Origin: CALIKW01 sp038998005
GTDB lineage: Archaea > Aenigmatarchaeota > Aenigmatarchaeia > CG10238-14 > SCSR01
Reading direction: 5' to 3'
DNA length: 31,995 bases
Assembly (NCBI GenBank): GCA_038998005.1
Contig: JAVZIY010000002.1
Span: 1 to 31,995, forward strand
Under the pieces are notes generated by a model. That model searched no databases. It had not been told where the DNA came from and was given only the letters and a program-made list of their open reading frames with translations. Below, in pieces: positions 1 to 6,468 of the stretch; the first letter of the stretch is position 1; each line of letters starts with the position of its first letter. The position numbers and the translations under genes are program-made.

Positions 1-2135
1 CCAGGATATGTTGCTTTTGGAACACTTATATTAAATCCCTTTAAGCAAAAGCTTCCTTTTTCAATTTCTCCACATTCTTCTAAGCTAGAGTTTGCTTGCC
101 ATCCATTTATAAGCTCTAAGCTTATGTTAACAGAATAAGCAGTTCCATTACCTATATTACTTGCATTAACATTAACTTCAAAGCTATTTCCTTTGTAAAA
201 AGTTACTCCCTCAACTAAAGGATTTTCTGGTTGAATTTTCAAGCTTACATTAGTTTTCCCTGGTTCTGTAGTAAAGGTATCTGTTCCATTTCCAAAATTC
301 CCATTTTTACTTGCATTACATATTAAAGTGTAAGTTCCTTCTTCAGAAGGAGCAGTAAAGTTTACAGAATAAGTTCCATTATTATAGTCAGTTTTATTCT
401 CTACCTCAAAAGAATCATAAGTGCAATTAATTTCTGCTCCTTGTATAAAGGAGTCTTGTCTGTAATTTTTCACGTATATATTGGCTTTTACAATACCACC
501 AATCATAGGCTTTTTATTTTGAATTTCAACAGTAACATTAAGTAAATCAGTTACGTTAAAATTATAAATTGTGAAATTGAGAAATTCATATTTTTCAGAA
601 TAAACTGTAAAGTTAATAGCCCAAATTCCTAGGTAAGCGTCGTTTGTTATGTCAAAAATATTTGAAAAAATTTTATCTCCAGCTTCTTCATCACCATGAG
701 TTCCGTCATCATATAAAATTAAAGTTACATCATCACTTCCAGAAGAAGTTCCCATATCCAAGCTAGCGTTTACATAAGCTGTTAAATTATAAGGATCATC
801 TGTTATGTTTAATTTTATCAAAACACTTTCATTCCTATTGTATATAGTTGCATTCGTTGTTGGCTCTAATGAAACATATAACCTTTCAGGTAAAGATATT
901 GATATTTGGGGAGGGGTTGAATATCTATTAACTATATCTGAAAACTCTGTTGTGCCGCTTGCACCTCCTATTCCAAAATAAACTAGAGATTTTTGATAAA
1001 TCCATGAATTTTGATTTATAAGAGTTTCGTTTAGTTGAACTCCTATTCTTCCTAGCTCAGTATCATTTTCAACAAAGAAATTGTTTGTATTAGTTTCATT
1101 TAAATTCAAAACTCCAACTAAATAGCCTGGAGGGTTCGATGCCCAAACCCATGAATATGGTTCACTCGAGCTCTTTTCTAAATCTGAAATTCCTTGGTAA
1201 AAACTTCTGTTTAAATCAAAAGCCAAGGCTCCTGCTTTTGTGGAATTTCTGTATATCTCATAATTTGCTACATTAGTGAAGTTTTGCTCTATTTTAACAA
1301 AACTTCCATATTCTTCTGGACCAGCTAAGTCATAAAAGTAATATTTCTTTGTCATTTTTCCTTCGTTTGTTTTTTGGTTAGGATTACCAAAAATTATCTC
1401 ATCCCCAACTTGTTTAATAGTTAACCTTATTGGTCCAGGTATAAAATCGATATTATTTAAATAAAATCCCAAGCTTGAGCCGTTTGAATATTCTATATAT
1501 TCTGTAGTTCTATCAATTTCACTTTGTACTAAAAATATTACATCACCTGTAATTCTTTTAACTTTGTAAAGCCCAGAAGTGTTTTCTCCCCTATTTGTAT
1601 CGATATTATAAAATGAGAAAGATGTGTTAACAATTATTTCCTTCCCATCCCAGCTATAACTTAAGTTAGTTGGATAGCTTGGCTTTTCTTTTTTTCCATT
1701 TTCTATTACATCATAATAAACATAAAAAATCCTTTTTTGGTTTGCTTGAGTAGTTCCATTTAGCAAGAAAATTAAAGTTCCGATTGCATTGCTTGAGGAA
1801 TTAAAATCATCACTTTTATCAAACTGGCTTGGAACTTCATAAAGCATATTTCCACTTTCATCATATTCTAATACTCTTGTTGAATTTTCATCAAAAGTTC
1901 CGGAAGGCAAGAAATCTGTAAAATTTATTTCTATTTCAATAGGCCAGTTATTTCTTTCATAAATGCTAGAGTTAATCTCTATTTTAAACCTATACCTCCA
2001 GGAAACATTCCACCATTCAAAATTGCCTTGAGGAGGACCAAAGCCTACAAAAAAGCCTGTTATTCTTAAGGTAAAATAATAAGCTATGACTATAAAAAGA
2101 AGTAAAAATAAACTATAAAAAACAAGCCTTCTCAT
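1..2135 (-). CDS. Secreted/surface protein with Ig-like domains, C-terminus beyond window
   Basis: The frame is open from an ATG at 2133-2135 to position 1 with no stop, about 711 codons, so the gene is 3'-truncated by the window edge. Residues ~5-23 form a hydrophobic segment after MRR, followed by ITGFF, which reads as a signal peptide or membrane anchor. Next come an aromatic region (EWWNVSWRYRF) of the kind that opens many archaeal surface proteins and a long beta-rich region. A YDDGTHGDEEAGD stretch at ~474-487 is typical of the choice-of-anchor X type domain. After that are Ig-like domains with a cysteine pair and, from ~640, a CARDB/NEW3-like domain containing NIGNGTAYSVN. This last domain closely matches one in the giant protein at 6461-31738 (NIGPATAYSVN, then an ECG...C...VP.AT pattern). 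It is rich in N-x-S/T sequons. The gene lies 32 bp downstream of the CheC-like gene on the same strand, so it could be co-transcribed. The domain names are family resemblance by eye; the exported-protein call is firm. Confidence 0.85.
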   Translation of the reverse strand, partial: MRRLVFYSLFLLLFIVIAYYFTLRITGFFVGFGPPQGNFEWWNVSWRYRFKIEINSSIYERNNWPIEIEINFTDFLPSGTFDENSTRVLEYDESGNMLYEVPSQFDKSDDFNSSSNAIGTLIFLLNGTTQANQKRIFYVYYDVIENGKKEKPSYPTNLSYSWDGKEIIVNTSFSFYNIDTNRGENTSGLYKVKRITGDVIFLVQSEIDRTTEYIEYSNGSSLGFYLNNIDFIPGPIRLTIKQVGDEIIFGNPNQKTNEGKMTKKYYFYDLAGPEEYGSFVKIEQNFTNVANYEIYRNSTKAGALAFDLNRSFYQGISDLEKSSSEPYSWVWASNPPGYLVGVLNLNETNTNNFFVENDTELGRIGVQLNETLINQNSWIYQKSLVYFGIGGASGTTEFSDIVNRYSTPPQISISLPERLYVSLEPTTNATIYNRNESVLIKLNITDDPYNLTAYVNASLDMGTSSGSDDVTLILYDDGTHGDEEAGDKIFSNIFDITNDAYLGIWAINFTVYSEKYEFLNFTIYNFNVTDLLNVTVEIQNKKPMIGGIVKANIYVKNYRQDSFIQGAEINCTYDSFEVENKTDYNNGTYSVNFTAPSEEGTYTLICNASKNGNFGNGTDTFTTEPGKTNVSLKIQPENPLVEGVTFYKGNSFEVNVNASNIGNGTAYSVNISLELINGWQANSSLEECGEIEKGSFCLKGFNISVPKATYP

Positions 2136-2167
2136 AATTTAATATTTTGTCTTTGGGCTTATTTTAC

Positions 2168-2782
2168 TTATTCGACTTTAATTTTTTCCTCAATAGCTTC
2201 AAGAACTTTCTTTATTTCACTATCTTTAAAGAGTAAGAGTATTTTAAAACTTATCTTTTCGCTTTTAACTTCAAAATTTGCATTAAGCATATGAACATAA
2301 ATTTTTTCTATGTAAATTGGGCCAAACTCAAATTCTTCTATTGCTCTATAAGCATTTGTATATAGAGAAGGAGAGTTCCAGCTTATTTCTGCTCCAAAGA
2401 GTTTTACAAGATAAGAGATGTAATAACCTTGTAATACATTAGTAAGCTCAAGTATAACTGGTAAATTTTCCTCATCCAAAGCCTTATAATATCCTATCTC
2501 TTTATGCAACAAAAGCTCAACAAGTTTTAATATATCTTTTAAGGAGCAGGCCAGTAGGATGACAGCATTTATTCTTCCGAAAATTTTTGTTGAAATTAAT
2601 GTAAATGATACTTCCTTTGGGTTAAGTAACCTAGGAACTTGGTTAACCCAAATCCTTCTAACAGAAACTGAAGAAATTTTTACATCTTTTCTAATCATTT
2701 TGCTTAAAGCCTCACAAGTTTCTTTTGTCTTCAAAATCCAAATGTCAGTAACTATCTTTTTTTCTATTTTAGAAAGTTTCAT
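2168..2782 (-). CDS. CheC-like protein (CheC/CheX/FliY phosphatase family)
   Basis: This 204-residue soluble protein has the CheC layout, two pseudo-symmetric halves each led by a helix. CheC proteins dephosphorylate CheY~P using an ExxN pair in each half. The first half aligns through EALSKMI (residues 24-30, cf. the family's TALSKML) and KISSVSV, but its catalytic pair has become D13 and I16, so this site looks lost. The second half keeps ELTN (E112, N115) before VLQGYYISYLVKLFG, and that site looks intact. The single-site state resembles CheC/CheX variants with one functional half. The ATG is 4 bp after the stop of the receiver gene, so the two are almost certainly one operon and the receiver is its likely substrate. 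No CheA, CheW, MCP or CheD gene is in the window. The family call is good; phosphatase activity is inferred. Confidence 0.8.
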   Translation of the reverse strand: MKLSKIEKKIVTDIWILKTKETCEALSKMIRKDVKISSVSVRRIWVNQVPRLLNPKEVSFTLISTKIFGRINAVILLACSLKDILKLVELLLHKEIGYYKALDEENLPVILELTNVLQGYYISYLVKLFGAEISWNSPSLYTNAYRAIEEFEFGPIYIEKIYVHMLNANFEVKSEKISFKILLLFKDSEIKKVLEAIEEKIKVE

Positions 2783-2786
2783 TTTT

Positions 2787-3155
2787 TCACTTTAAAGCTC
2801 TTTTAACCCTTTCAACCAAGTCCTTATTTTCAAAAGGTTTGGTTATATAATCAACAGCTTTAAGCTCTTTAAGTTCTTCTCTTCCTATTTCAGACAGTCT
2901 TACAACTGTGAGGAAAATTACTTTTATATCCTTTGTTTTTGGATTTTCCCTTATCTTTTTAACAGTTTCCTTTCCTGTAATTCCTGGCATCATTATATCC
3001 ATAAGAATCAAATCTGGTTTCACTTCTTTTAGTTTTTCTAAACATTCCTTGCCGCTATAAGCAGAAATTATCTCAAACCCTTCCTTTTCAAGAATAGCCC
3101 TAACAAGTTCTACCATATTTTCTTCATCATCTACTATCATCACTTTTTTTTTCAC
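2787..3155 (-). CDS. Stand-alone response-regulator receiver domain (CheY-like)
   Basis: The protein is 122 residues, exactly one receiver domain with no output domain. All hallmark residues are present: acidic pair D9/D10 (VDDEEN), phospho-acceptor D53 (LILMDIMMPG), T83 (FLTVV) and K106 (ITKPF). It should therefore accept phosphate from a histidine kinase and signal by binding a partner. The start is a GTG at 3153-3155; no clear Shine-Dalgarno sequence precedes it and a TATA-like box lies ~20 bp upstream, which fits a short or leaderless transcript. It is the first gene of a two-gene operon with the CheC-like gene. It could be a true chemotaxis CheY or a regulator of another surface machine; the nearby giant motor and coiled-coil genes make the second possibility worth testing. 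Confidence 0.93.
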   Translation of the reverse strand: MKKKVMIVDDEENMVELVRAILEKEGFEIISAYSGKECLEKLKEVKPDLILMDIMMPGITGKETVKKIRENPKTKDIKVIFLTVVRLSEIGREELKELKAVDYITKPFENKDLVERVKRALK

Positions 3156-3198
3156 AATTTAATTTTCGCTTTTTAAATAAAAATATATATATTAATTA
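3156..3198. promoter_or_regulatory. Shared divergent promoter region
   Basis: This 43-bp AT-rich spacer lies between the divergent receiver gene (minus) and the 82-residue gene (plus). TTTTTAAATAA at 3170-3180 reads as an archaeal TATA box on both strands. It sits ~26 bp upstream of the plus ATG (3199) and ~20 bp upstream of the minus GTG (3155), so both transcripts would be leaderless or nearly so. One TATA element probably serves both directions. This is seen only as sequence; no transcript data. Confidence 0.45.
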
Positions 3199-3447
3199 AT
3201 GGGATTATACGAAGATGTAAAAGCTATTTTAGTAGAGTTTCTCGGAGAGGATGGTGCCAAGATACTACAAAATTTTGATAATCCAAAGCTCTACCCAAAA
3301 GATTTTTTAGAAGAAGTTAGAAATTTTATTTCTGAGTTAGTAGGAGAAGAAAAAGCGGACGAAAAGCTTGAGCCGATATATAAGAAGTATAAATTACTTA
3401 TCGAAAGTGGAAAATTTCATTCTAAAAAACTAAAAAAGAGCATTTGA
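3199..3447 (+). CDS. Small soluble protein of unknown function
   Basis: This 82-residue acidic/helical protein has no signal peptide or membrane segment. It contains predicted helices around residues 3-25 (YEDVKAILVEFLGEDGAKIL) and 34-65, separated by a short loop (NFDNPKLYPK), and a lysine-rich C-terminus. I do not recognise the family. The start ATG lies ~26 bp after a TATA-like element, supporting a leaderless mRNA. It is transcribed divergently from the receiver/CheC operon through a shared promoter, so it may be co-regulated with it. Its amino-acid composition looks like a real protein and no longer frame overlaps it. Confidence 0.75.
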   Translation: MGLYEDVKAILVEFLGEDGAKILQNFDNPKLYPKDFLEEVRNFISELVGEEKADEKLEPIYKKYKLLIESGKFHSKKLKKSI

Positions 3448-3530
3448 TTAAATTTTCTTTCTCTTTACTAATAAAAAACCTACTTTCTTAGAATAATTGA
3501 TAAAGTAAATAAAAAATTGCCCCCCTCTAA
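3448..3530. terminator. Convergent intergenic region with oligo-T tracts
   Basis: The plus gene (ends 3447) and the minus gene (ends 3531) converge here. A pyrimidine-rich tract (about 3452-3466) follows the plus stop, and on the minus strand a run of six T (3511-3516) follows a G-rich segment. Such oligo-T tracts are typical archaeal terminators. I see no strong hairpin. Confidence 0.35.
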
Positions 3531-3971
3531 TTAAATTTTTATTTCCAGAGTAATGATTCTAATTTCCATAAGATCTGATGCTATTTTGTATTCTCCAACT
3601 GAAATTAAAAGCAATCCTAAGAATAAAGAGAAGTAAAAATAAGAAGGATTTAAAAGAATAGATATATCGAGAGAGCTTAAGATAATTGAAAAGCCAAATA
3701 TCAAAAATAAAAGGTTTTTTGGAGTTTTGAAAAAGGATAATGAAGATAGAAAGATGCTTGGAAGTAAGCCTGATAAATAAACAAAGCTTTTTCCTTGAGA
3801 GCATGAAAGTTTTGAATATGCATATCCATTTAAAAAATCGAATGAAAGAACTTCACTTTTACATCCTATAAGCGAGGAAATTCCCAAGTGAGAAATTTCA
3901 TGAGTGAAAACTAGGGTAAAAAATAAAATAGTGTTCAATAAAATCATGCTTAGAATCTCTTTCTTCATCAT
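3531..3971 (-). CDS. Small membrane metallopeptidase-like protein (M50/site-2 protease type)
   Basis: The protein is 146 residues with about four hydrophobic segments (roughly 5-23, 63-80, 86-105, 110-126). The zinc-binding motif HEISH is at residues 24-28, within the first membrane segment (FTHEISHLG), as in M50 intramembrane proteases. D102 (SSLDIS) in a later membrane segment is a candidate third zinc ligand. The protein is shorter than typical M50 enzymes and no PDZ or CBS domain is seen, so it is a minimal version. Two consecutive ATGs (3971 and 3968) could start it; a TATA-like AAATTTAAG lies ~25 bp upstream on the minus strand. M50 enzymes cleave membrane-anchored regulators or trim signal peptides, but the substrate here is unknown. 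The metallopeptidase fold is a reasonable call; activity is not shown. Confidence 0.7.
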   Translation of the reverse strand: MMKKEILSMILLNTILFFTLVFTHEISHLGISSLIGCKSEVLSFDFLNGYAYSKLSCSQGKSFVYLSGLLPSIFLSSLSFFKTPKNLLFLIFGFSIILSSLDISILLNPSYFYFSLFLGLLLISVGEYKIASDLMEIRIITLEIKI

Positions 3972-3990
3972 TTTTAAGATAACGCTAAAA

Positions 3991-4016
3991 CTTAAATTTC
4001 TTCAAATTTTTAAGCA
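3991..4016. promoter_or_regulatory. Divergent TATA-like elements
   Basis: Between the HExxH membrane gene (minus, start 3971) and the first hairpin gene (plus, start 4037), CTTAAATTT at 3991-3999 reads AAATTTAAG on the minus strand, ~25 bp from the minus start. TTTTTAAG around 4007-4014 lies ~26 bp from the plus ATG. Both spacings match archaeal leaderless promoters. Confidence 0.4.
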
Positions 4017-4036
4017 AAAAATTTAAAAATTTAATT

Positions 4037-4324
4037 ATGAGGAAGATAGAGCTTAATAAAATTCAGGAGTTAACAAAGAAGATATTCGAGGCTTCTTCTG
4101 AGATAAGTTTAGTTCAAGAAGAACTTGAAAATCTTTTATCTTTAATAGACAAAAATTCAATCGAATATCAAAAAGGAAAAATTTCAAAAGAGATGTTTGA
4201 ATCTAATGAGAAAAGATTAAAGAAGGAAAGTGCTTTGAGGATTAAAAAAATAAACAATCTTGTGAGCGGAGCTTTAAAATTTTTGAAGATGATTGAAAAG
4301 GAAATAAGATCTCAAAAAACTTAG
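4037..4324 (+). CDS. Small helical-hairpin protein, tandem paralogue 1
   Basis: This 95-residue, almost wholly helical, charged protein has no membrane segment. Residues ~8-40 form one amphipathic helix (EASSEISLVQEELENLL), a turn sits at GKIS (47-50), and a second helix runs ~51-90. The EASSEISLVQEE and KGKISKEMFE patterns recur in the next gene (GASSELKLLQDE, NGKISKDVYN), so the two are tandem duplicates. The ISK-x-x-Y/F-type turn is also found twice in the 613-residue coiled-coil protein on the opposite strand. It resembles the SHOCT-like short helical-hairpin class, but I do not claim membership. It probably works by coiled-coil association with the paralogue or with the 613-residue protein (inference). 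Confidence 0.8.
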   Translation: MRKIELNKIQELTKKIFEASSEISLVQEELENLLSLIDKNSIEYQKGKISKEMFESNEKRLKKESALRIKKINNLVSGALKFLKMIEKEIRSQKT

Positions 4325-4333
4325 GTCTTAAAA

Positions 4334-4630
4334 ATGGGTGTAATAAAAAGAATAGATTTGAATTCGATTGAGGAGATTTTAAAGAAAATAATAGGAGCTT
4401 CATCTGAGCTCAAGCTTCTTCAAGATGAGATGGAAGATGTTTTTTCTCATTTAAGCGAGAACGAGAAACTCTTTTCAAATGGCAAGATATCAAAGGATGT
4501 TTACAATGAAAATAAAGCAAGACTTAAGAATGAAGCAAATGAGCTTAAGAAAAAATTAAAAGAAAAAATAGCAGAAGCCATAAAAATCTTGGAAAATGGA
4601 AGAAAGATTATAGAAGCAAACAGAATCTAG
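4334..4630 (+). CDS. Small helical-hairpin protein, tandem paralogue 2
   Basis: This 98-residue paralogue of the preceding gene starts 9 bp after its stop, so they form an operon. The helix-turn-helix layout is the same: GASSELKLLQDEMED (21-35), turn GKIS (50-53), then a long lysine/glutamate-rich helix. A weak Shine-Dalgarno-like AGGT overlaps the previous stop codon. Its TAG stop (4628-4630) interlocks with the TAG stop of the convergent 613-residue gene through the palindrome CTAG (4627-4630), so both genes end on the same four bases. The function is unknown; a soluble oligomerising partner is the most likely role. Confidence 0.8.
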   Translation: MGVIKRIDLNSIEEILKKIIGASSELKLLQDEMEDVFSHLSENEKLFSNGKISKDVYNENKARLKNEANELKKKLKEKIAEAIKILENGRKIIEANRI

Positions 4631-6468
4631 ACTTTTATTTTTTTTAGTTCACTTAAAATTTTTTTCTTCCTTTCTTCTCCAGTTACTGTTTTCCTCACTT
4701 TCTTCTTCCCCTTCTTTTCAATTTTTTCAACTTCTTTTTTCAACTTCTCTTTTAAATCTTCTTCTTTTTTCTCGACCTTTTTCTCTTTCTTAGATTCCTT
4801 TGGTTTTTCTTCCTTTTCCTCCCCTTCTTCCTCACTCAACTTCTTCCTTATCTCCTCTTTTTTCTCAATTTTCTCCTCACCAGTTTCTATCCTTTCGCTC
4901 TCCTCAATTTTCTCCTCACCTTCTTTTGTTACTTCTTCTCCAACTCCTTTAACCTTTTTAACTTCCTCCTTTCCCACTACTTCAGGTTTAACTATTTCTT
5001 CCAGTTTCTTCCACTCCTCCTTAAGCTTCCTTTCTATTTCTTCCAGTTTCTTCTCATTAGCTCTTTTAACATTTTCATACTCTTCCTTGCTTATTCTCTT
5101 TTCTCTAAATTGCTCTGACAAGGAATCAAGAAATAGTAAAATGTTTTCCCTTTCCCTTTTAAGCTCGATTATAGCTTCAGGGAGTTTTGTTTGGAGTAGA
5201 GGCAAGACTTTATCTATTTCTTCAAGTCTTTTATTTATTTGAATTATTTCTTCCTTCAAGTCATTCAAATCGCTTTTACTCACATAACCCTCAAGTTTTG
5301 TGTTTAAACCGTCTAATCCTTTACTAAGTTCTTTTATACTTTCATCCATCTCATCTTGCTTTGATTTATAAGTTACAAATTCATCCAAGCTCTTGCTCAA
5401 ATCTATGAAAATCTTTTCTGTTTTTGCTCCAACCCTTTCTATGTAGCGAGTAGCTTCATTAATTTCATCAACCCTTTTTTGAACATCTTTTATTAAGGTA
5501 AGAAGATTCTCTATGTTCCCCATAGCTTTAAGCATCTCATAAATTTTATTTACTCTTTCAGCCAAATCTTCAGATTTCTTTTCTAATTTTTCAAGCGTTA
5601 GTTGATGCTTTTCCAAGTTATCATTAAACTCTCTAAATTTTTTAGTTATTTGCTGGGGTTTAATCTCAGAAATTTCATCCTCGATTTTTTCCATCTTGAT
5701 AGAAGCTTCCTTTAGACTTGCATCAGTTTGGAATACCATAGACCTTAGCTCACCAACGCTTTCAGAAATAGTTCTTATACTTTCGTCAGTTGCCTGTTTA
5801 GCTTCTCTTACAGTATCTATCATAACTTTTAGCTTTTCAATTTCAACCATGGCGTCAGTTTTCACTTCTTCCTTTTCTTTTACTTCTTCAGCTTGCTCTG
5901 GTTTGGGAGAATAAACATTTTCCATACCTTCTTGACTTTCATAAGGGGATTCTTCTTCCTTCTTCTCCTCTTTTTTACCAAATATTCTTTGTAAGAAGCC
6001 AACTTTTGGTTTTTCTTCTTTTTTACTTTCCTTAGATTTTTCAACTTTTTCCTCAACTTTTTTTTCTTCCTCTTTTGGTTTTTCCTCAACATTCTCTTCT
6101 TTTTCCTCCTCTTGCTCCTTAGCTAATTCTTCTTGAATCATTTCCCCTACGCTTTTCTCTTCAGAACTTTCAACTTCTTCCTTCTTTTCAACTTTTTCTT
6201 CACTAATTTCTTCAACTTCCTCCTTTCCTTTTTCCTCAACTTTTTTTTCTATAACCTTTTCCTTAATCCCGAGCTTTTTATTTAACTCATTTAATCTTTT
6301 CAAATATTTTTCCTTAAGTTCCTTGTAGCTTTTTTCAGAAATGTTTGCTTTCCTGTATTCATCCTCTAAATACCCTATCATTTCTTTTAAATCTTTTCTC
6401 TCGTTCTCTAAATCTTCCTTCAAATTCTTTTTTACTTTTTTTGCTTTCTTTTTTGCTATCTCAACCAC
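4627..6468 (-). CDS. Large cytoplasmic coiled-coil protein, archaellum-accessory FlaC/ArlC-like core (tentative)
   Basis: The protein has 613 residues, no signal peptide and no membrane segment. Layout: basic N-terminus (1-25); helical hairpin with an ISEKSYKE turn (~31-67); Lys/Glu low-complexity tract (70-205) interrupted by the hydrophobic/basic patch VGFLQRIFGKK (156-166); a regular coiled-coil core (207-430) opening with EKLKVMIDTVRE; a second hairpin with RISKEEYE (458-465); and a Lys/Glu tail (490-613). The core reminds me of FlaC-type archaellum accessory coiled coils and of conserved DPANN coiled-coil proteins; this is from memory. It starts with GTG (6466-6468), overlapping the stop of the giant gene by 8 bp, which implies translational coupling. 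The giant protein's ATPase ends in its own coiled-coil tail, so this protein is a plausible cytoplasmic partner or scaffold. The Lys/Glu tracts are genuine, since the frame stays open and the hairpins are ordered. Confidence 0.85.
   Translation of the reverse strand: MVEIAKKKAKKVKKNLKEDLENERKDLKEMIGYLEDEYRKANISEKSYKELKEKYLKRLNELNKKLGIKEKVIEKKVEEKGKEEVEEISEEKVEKKEEVESSEEKSVGEMIQEELAKEQEEEKEENVEEKPKEEEKKVEEKVEKSKESKKEEKPKVGFLQRIFGKKEEKKEEESPYESQEGMENVYSPKPEQAEEVKEKEEVKTDAMVEIEKLKVMIDTVREAKQATDESIRTISESVGELRSMVFQTDASLKEASIKMEKIEDEISEIKPQQITKKFREFNDNLEKHQLTLEKLEKKSEDLAERVNKIYEMLKAMGNIENLLTLIKDVQKRVDEINEATRYIERVGAKTEKIFIDLSKSLDEFVTYKSKQDEMDESIKELSKGLDGLNTKLEGYVSKSDLNDLKEEIIQINKRLEEIDKVLPLLQTKLPEAIIELKRERENILLFLDSLSEQFREKRISKEEYENVKRANEKKLEEIERKLKEEWKKLEEIVKPEVVGKEEVKKVKGVGEEVTKEGEEKIEESERIETGEEKIEKKEEIRKKLSEEEGEEKEEKPKESKKEKKVEKKEEDLKEKLKKEVEKIEKKGKKKVRKTVTGEERKKKILSELKKIKV
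4632..4645 (+). terminator. Oligo-T terminator after the hairpin operon
   Basis: A run of eight T (4638-4645) begins 8 bp after the stop of the second hairpin gene, the usual form of an archaeal terminator. It lies inside the 3' coding end of the opposing 613-residue gene. Confidence 0.35.

Noticed and set aside
3510..3526. C-run (G-run on the minus strand) as a quadruplex or regulatory element
   Set aside because: There is only a single run, with no further runs nearby to form a quadruplex; it is more simply part of the convergent terminator region.
3559..3804. 81-codon minus-strand frame inside the HExxH membrane gene
   Set aside because: It overlaps the longer frame that carries HEISH and ordered membrane segments; the shifted frame has no recognisable features.
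4037..4630. Toxin-antitoxin pair
   Set aside because: The two small genes are clear paralogues of each other with no toxin-fold motif, so a duplicated helical-hairpin protein fits better.
5880..6092. Lys-rich 70-codon frame on the minus strand
   Set aside because: It is an out-of-frame reading of the Lys/Glu tract of the 613-residue coiled-coil gene, with no start context or organised motif.
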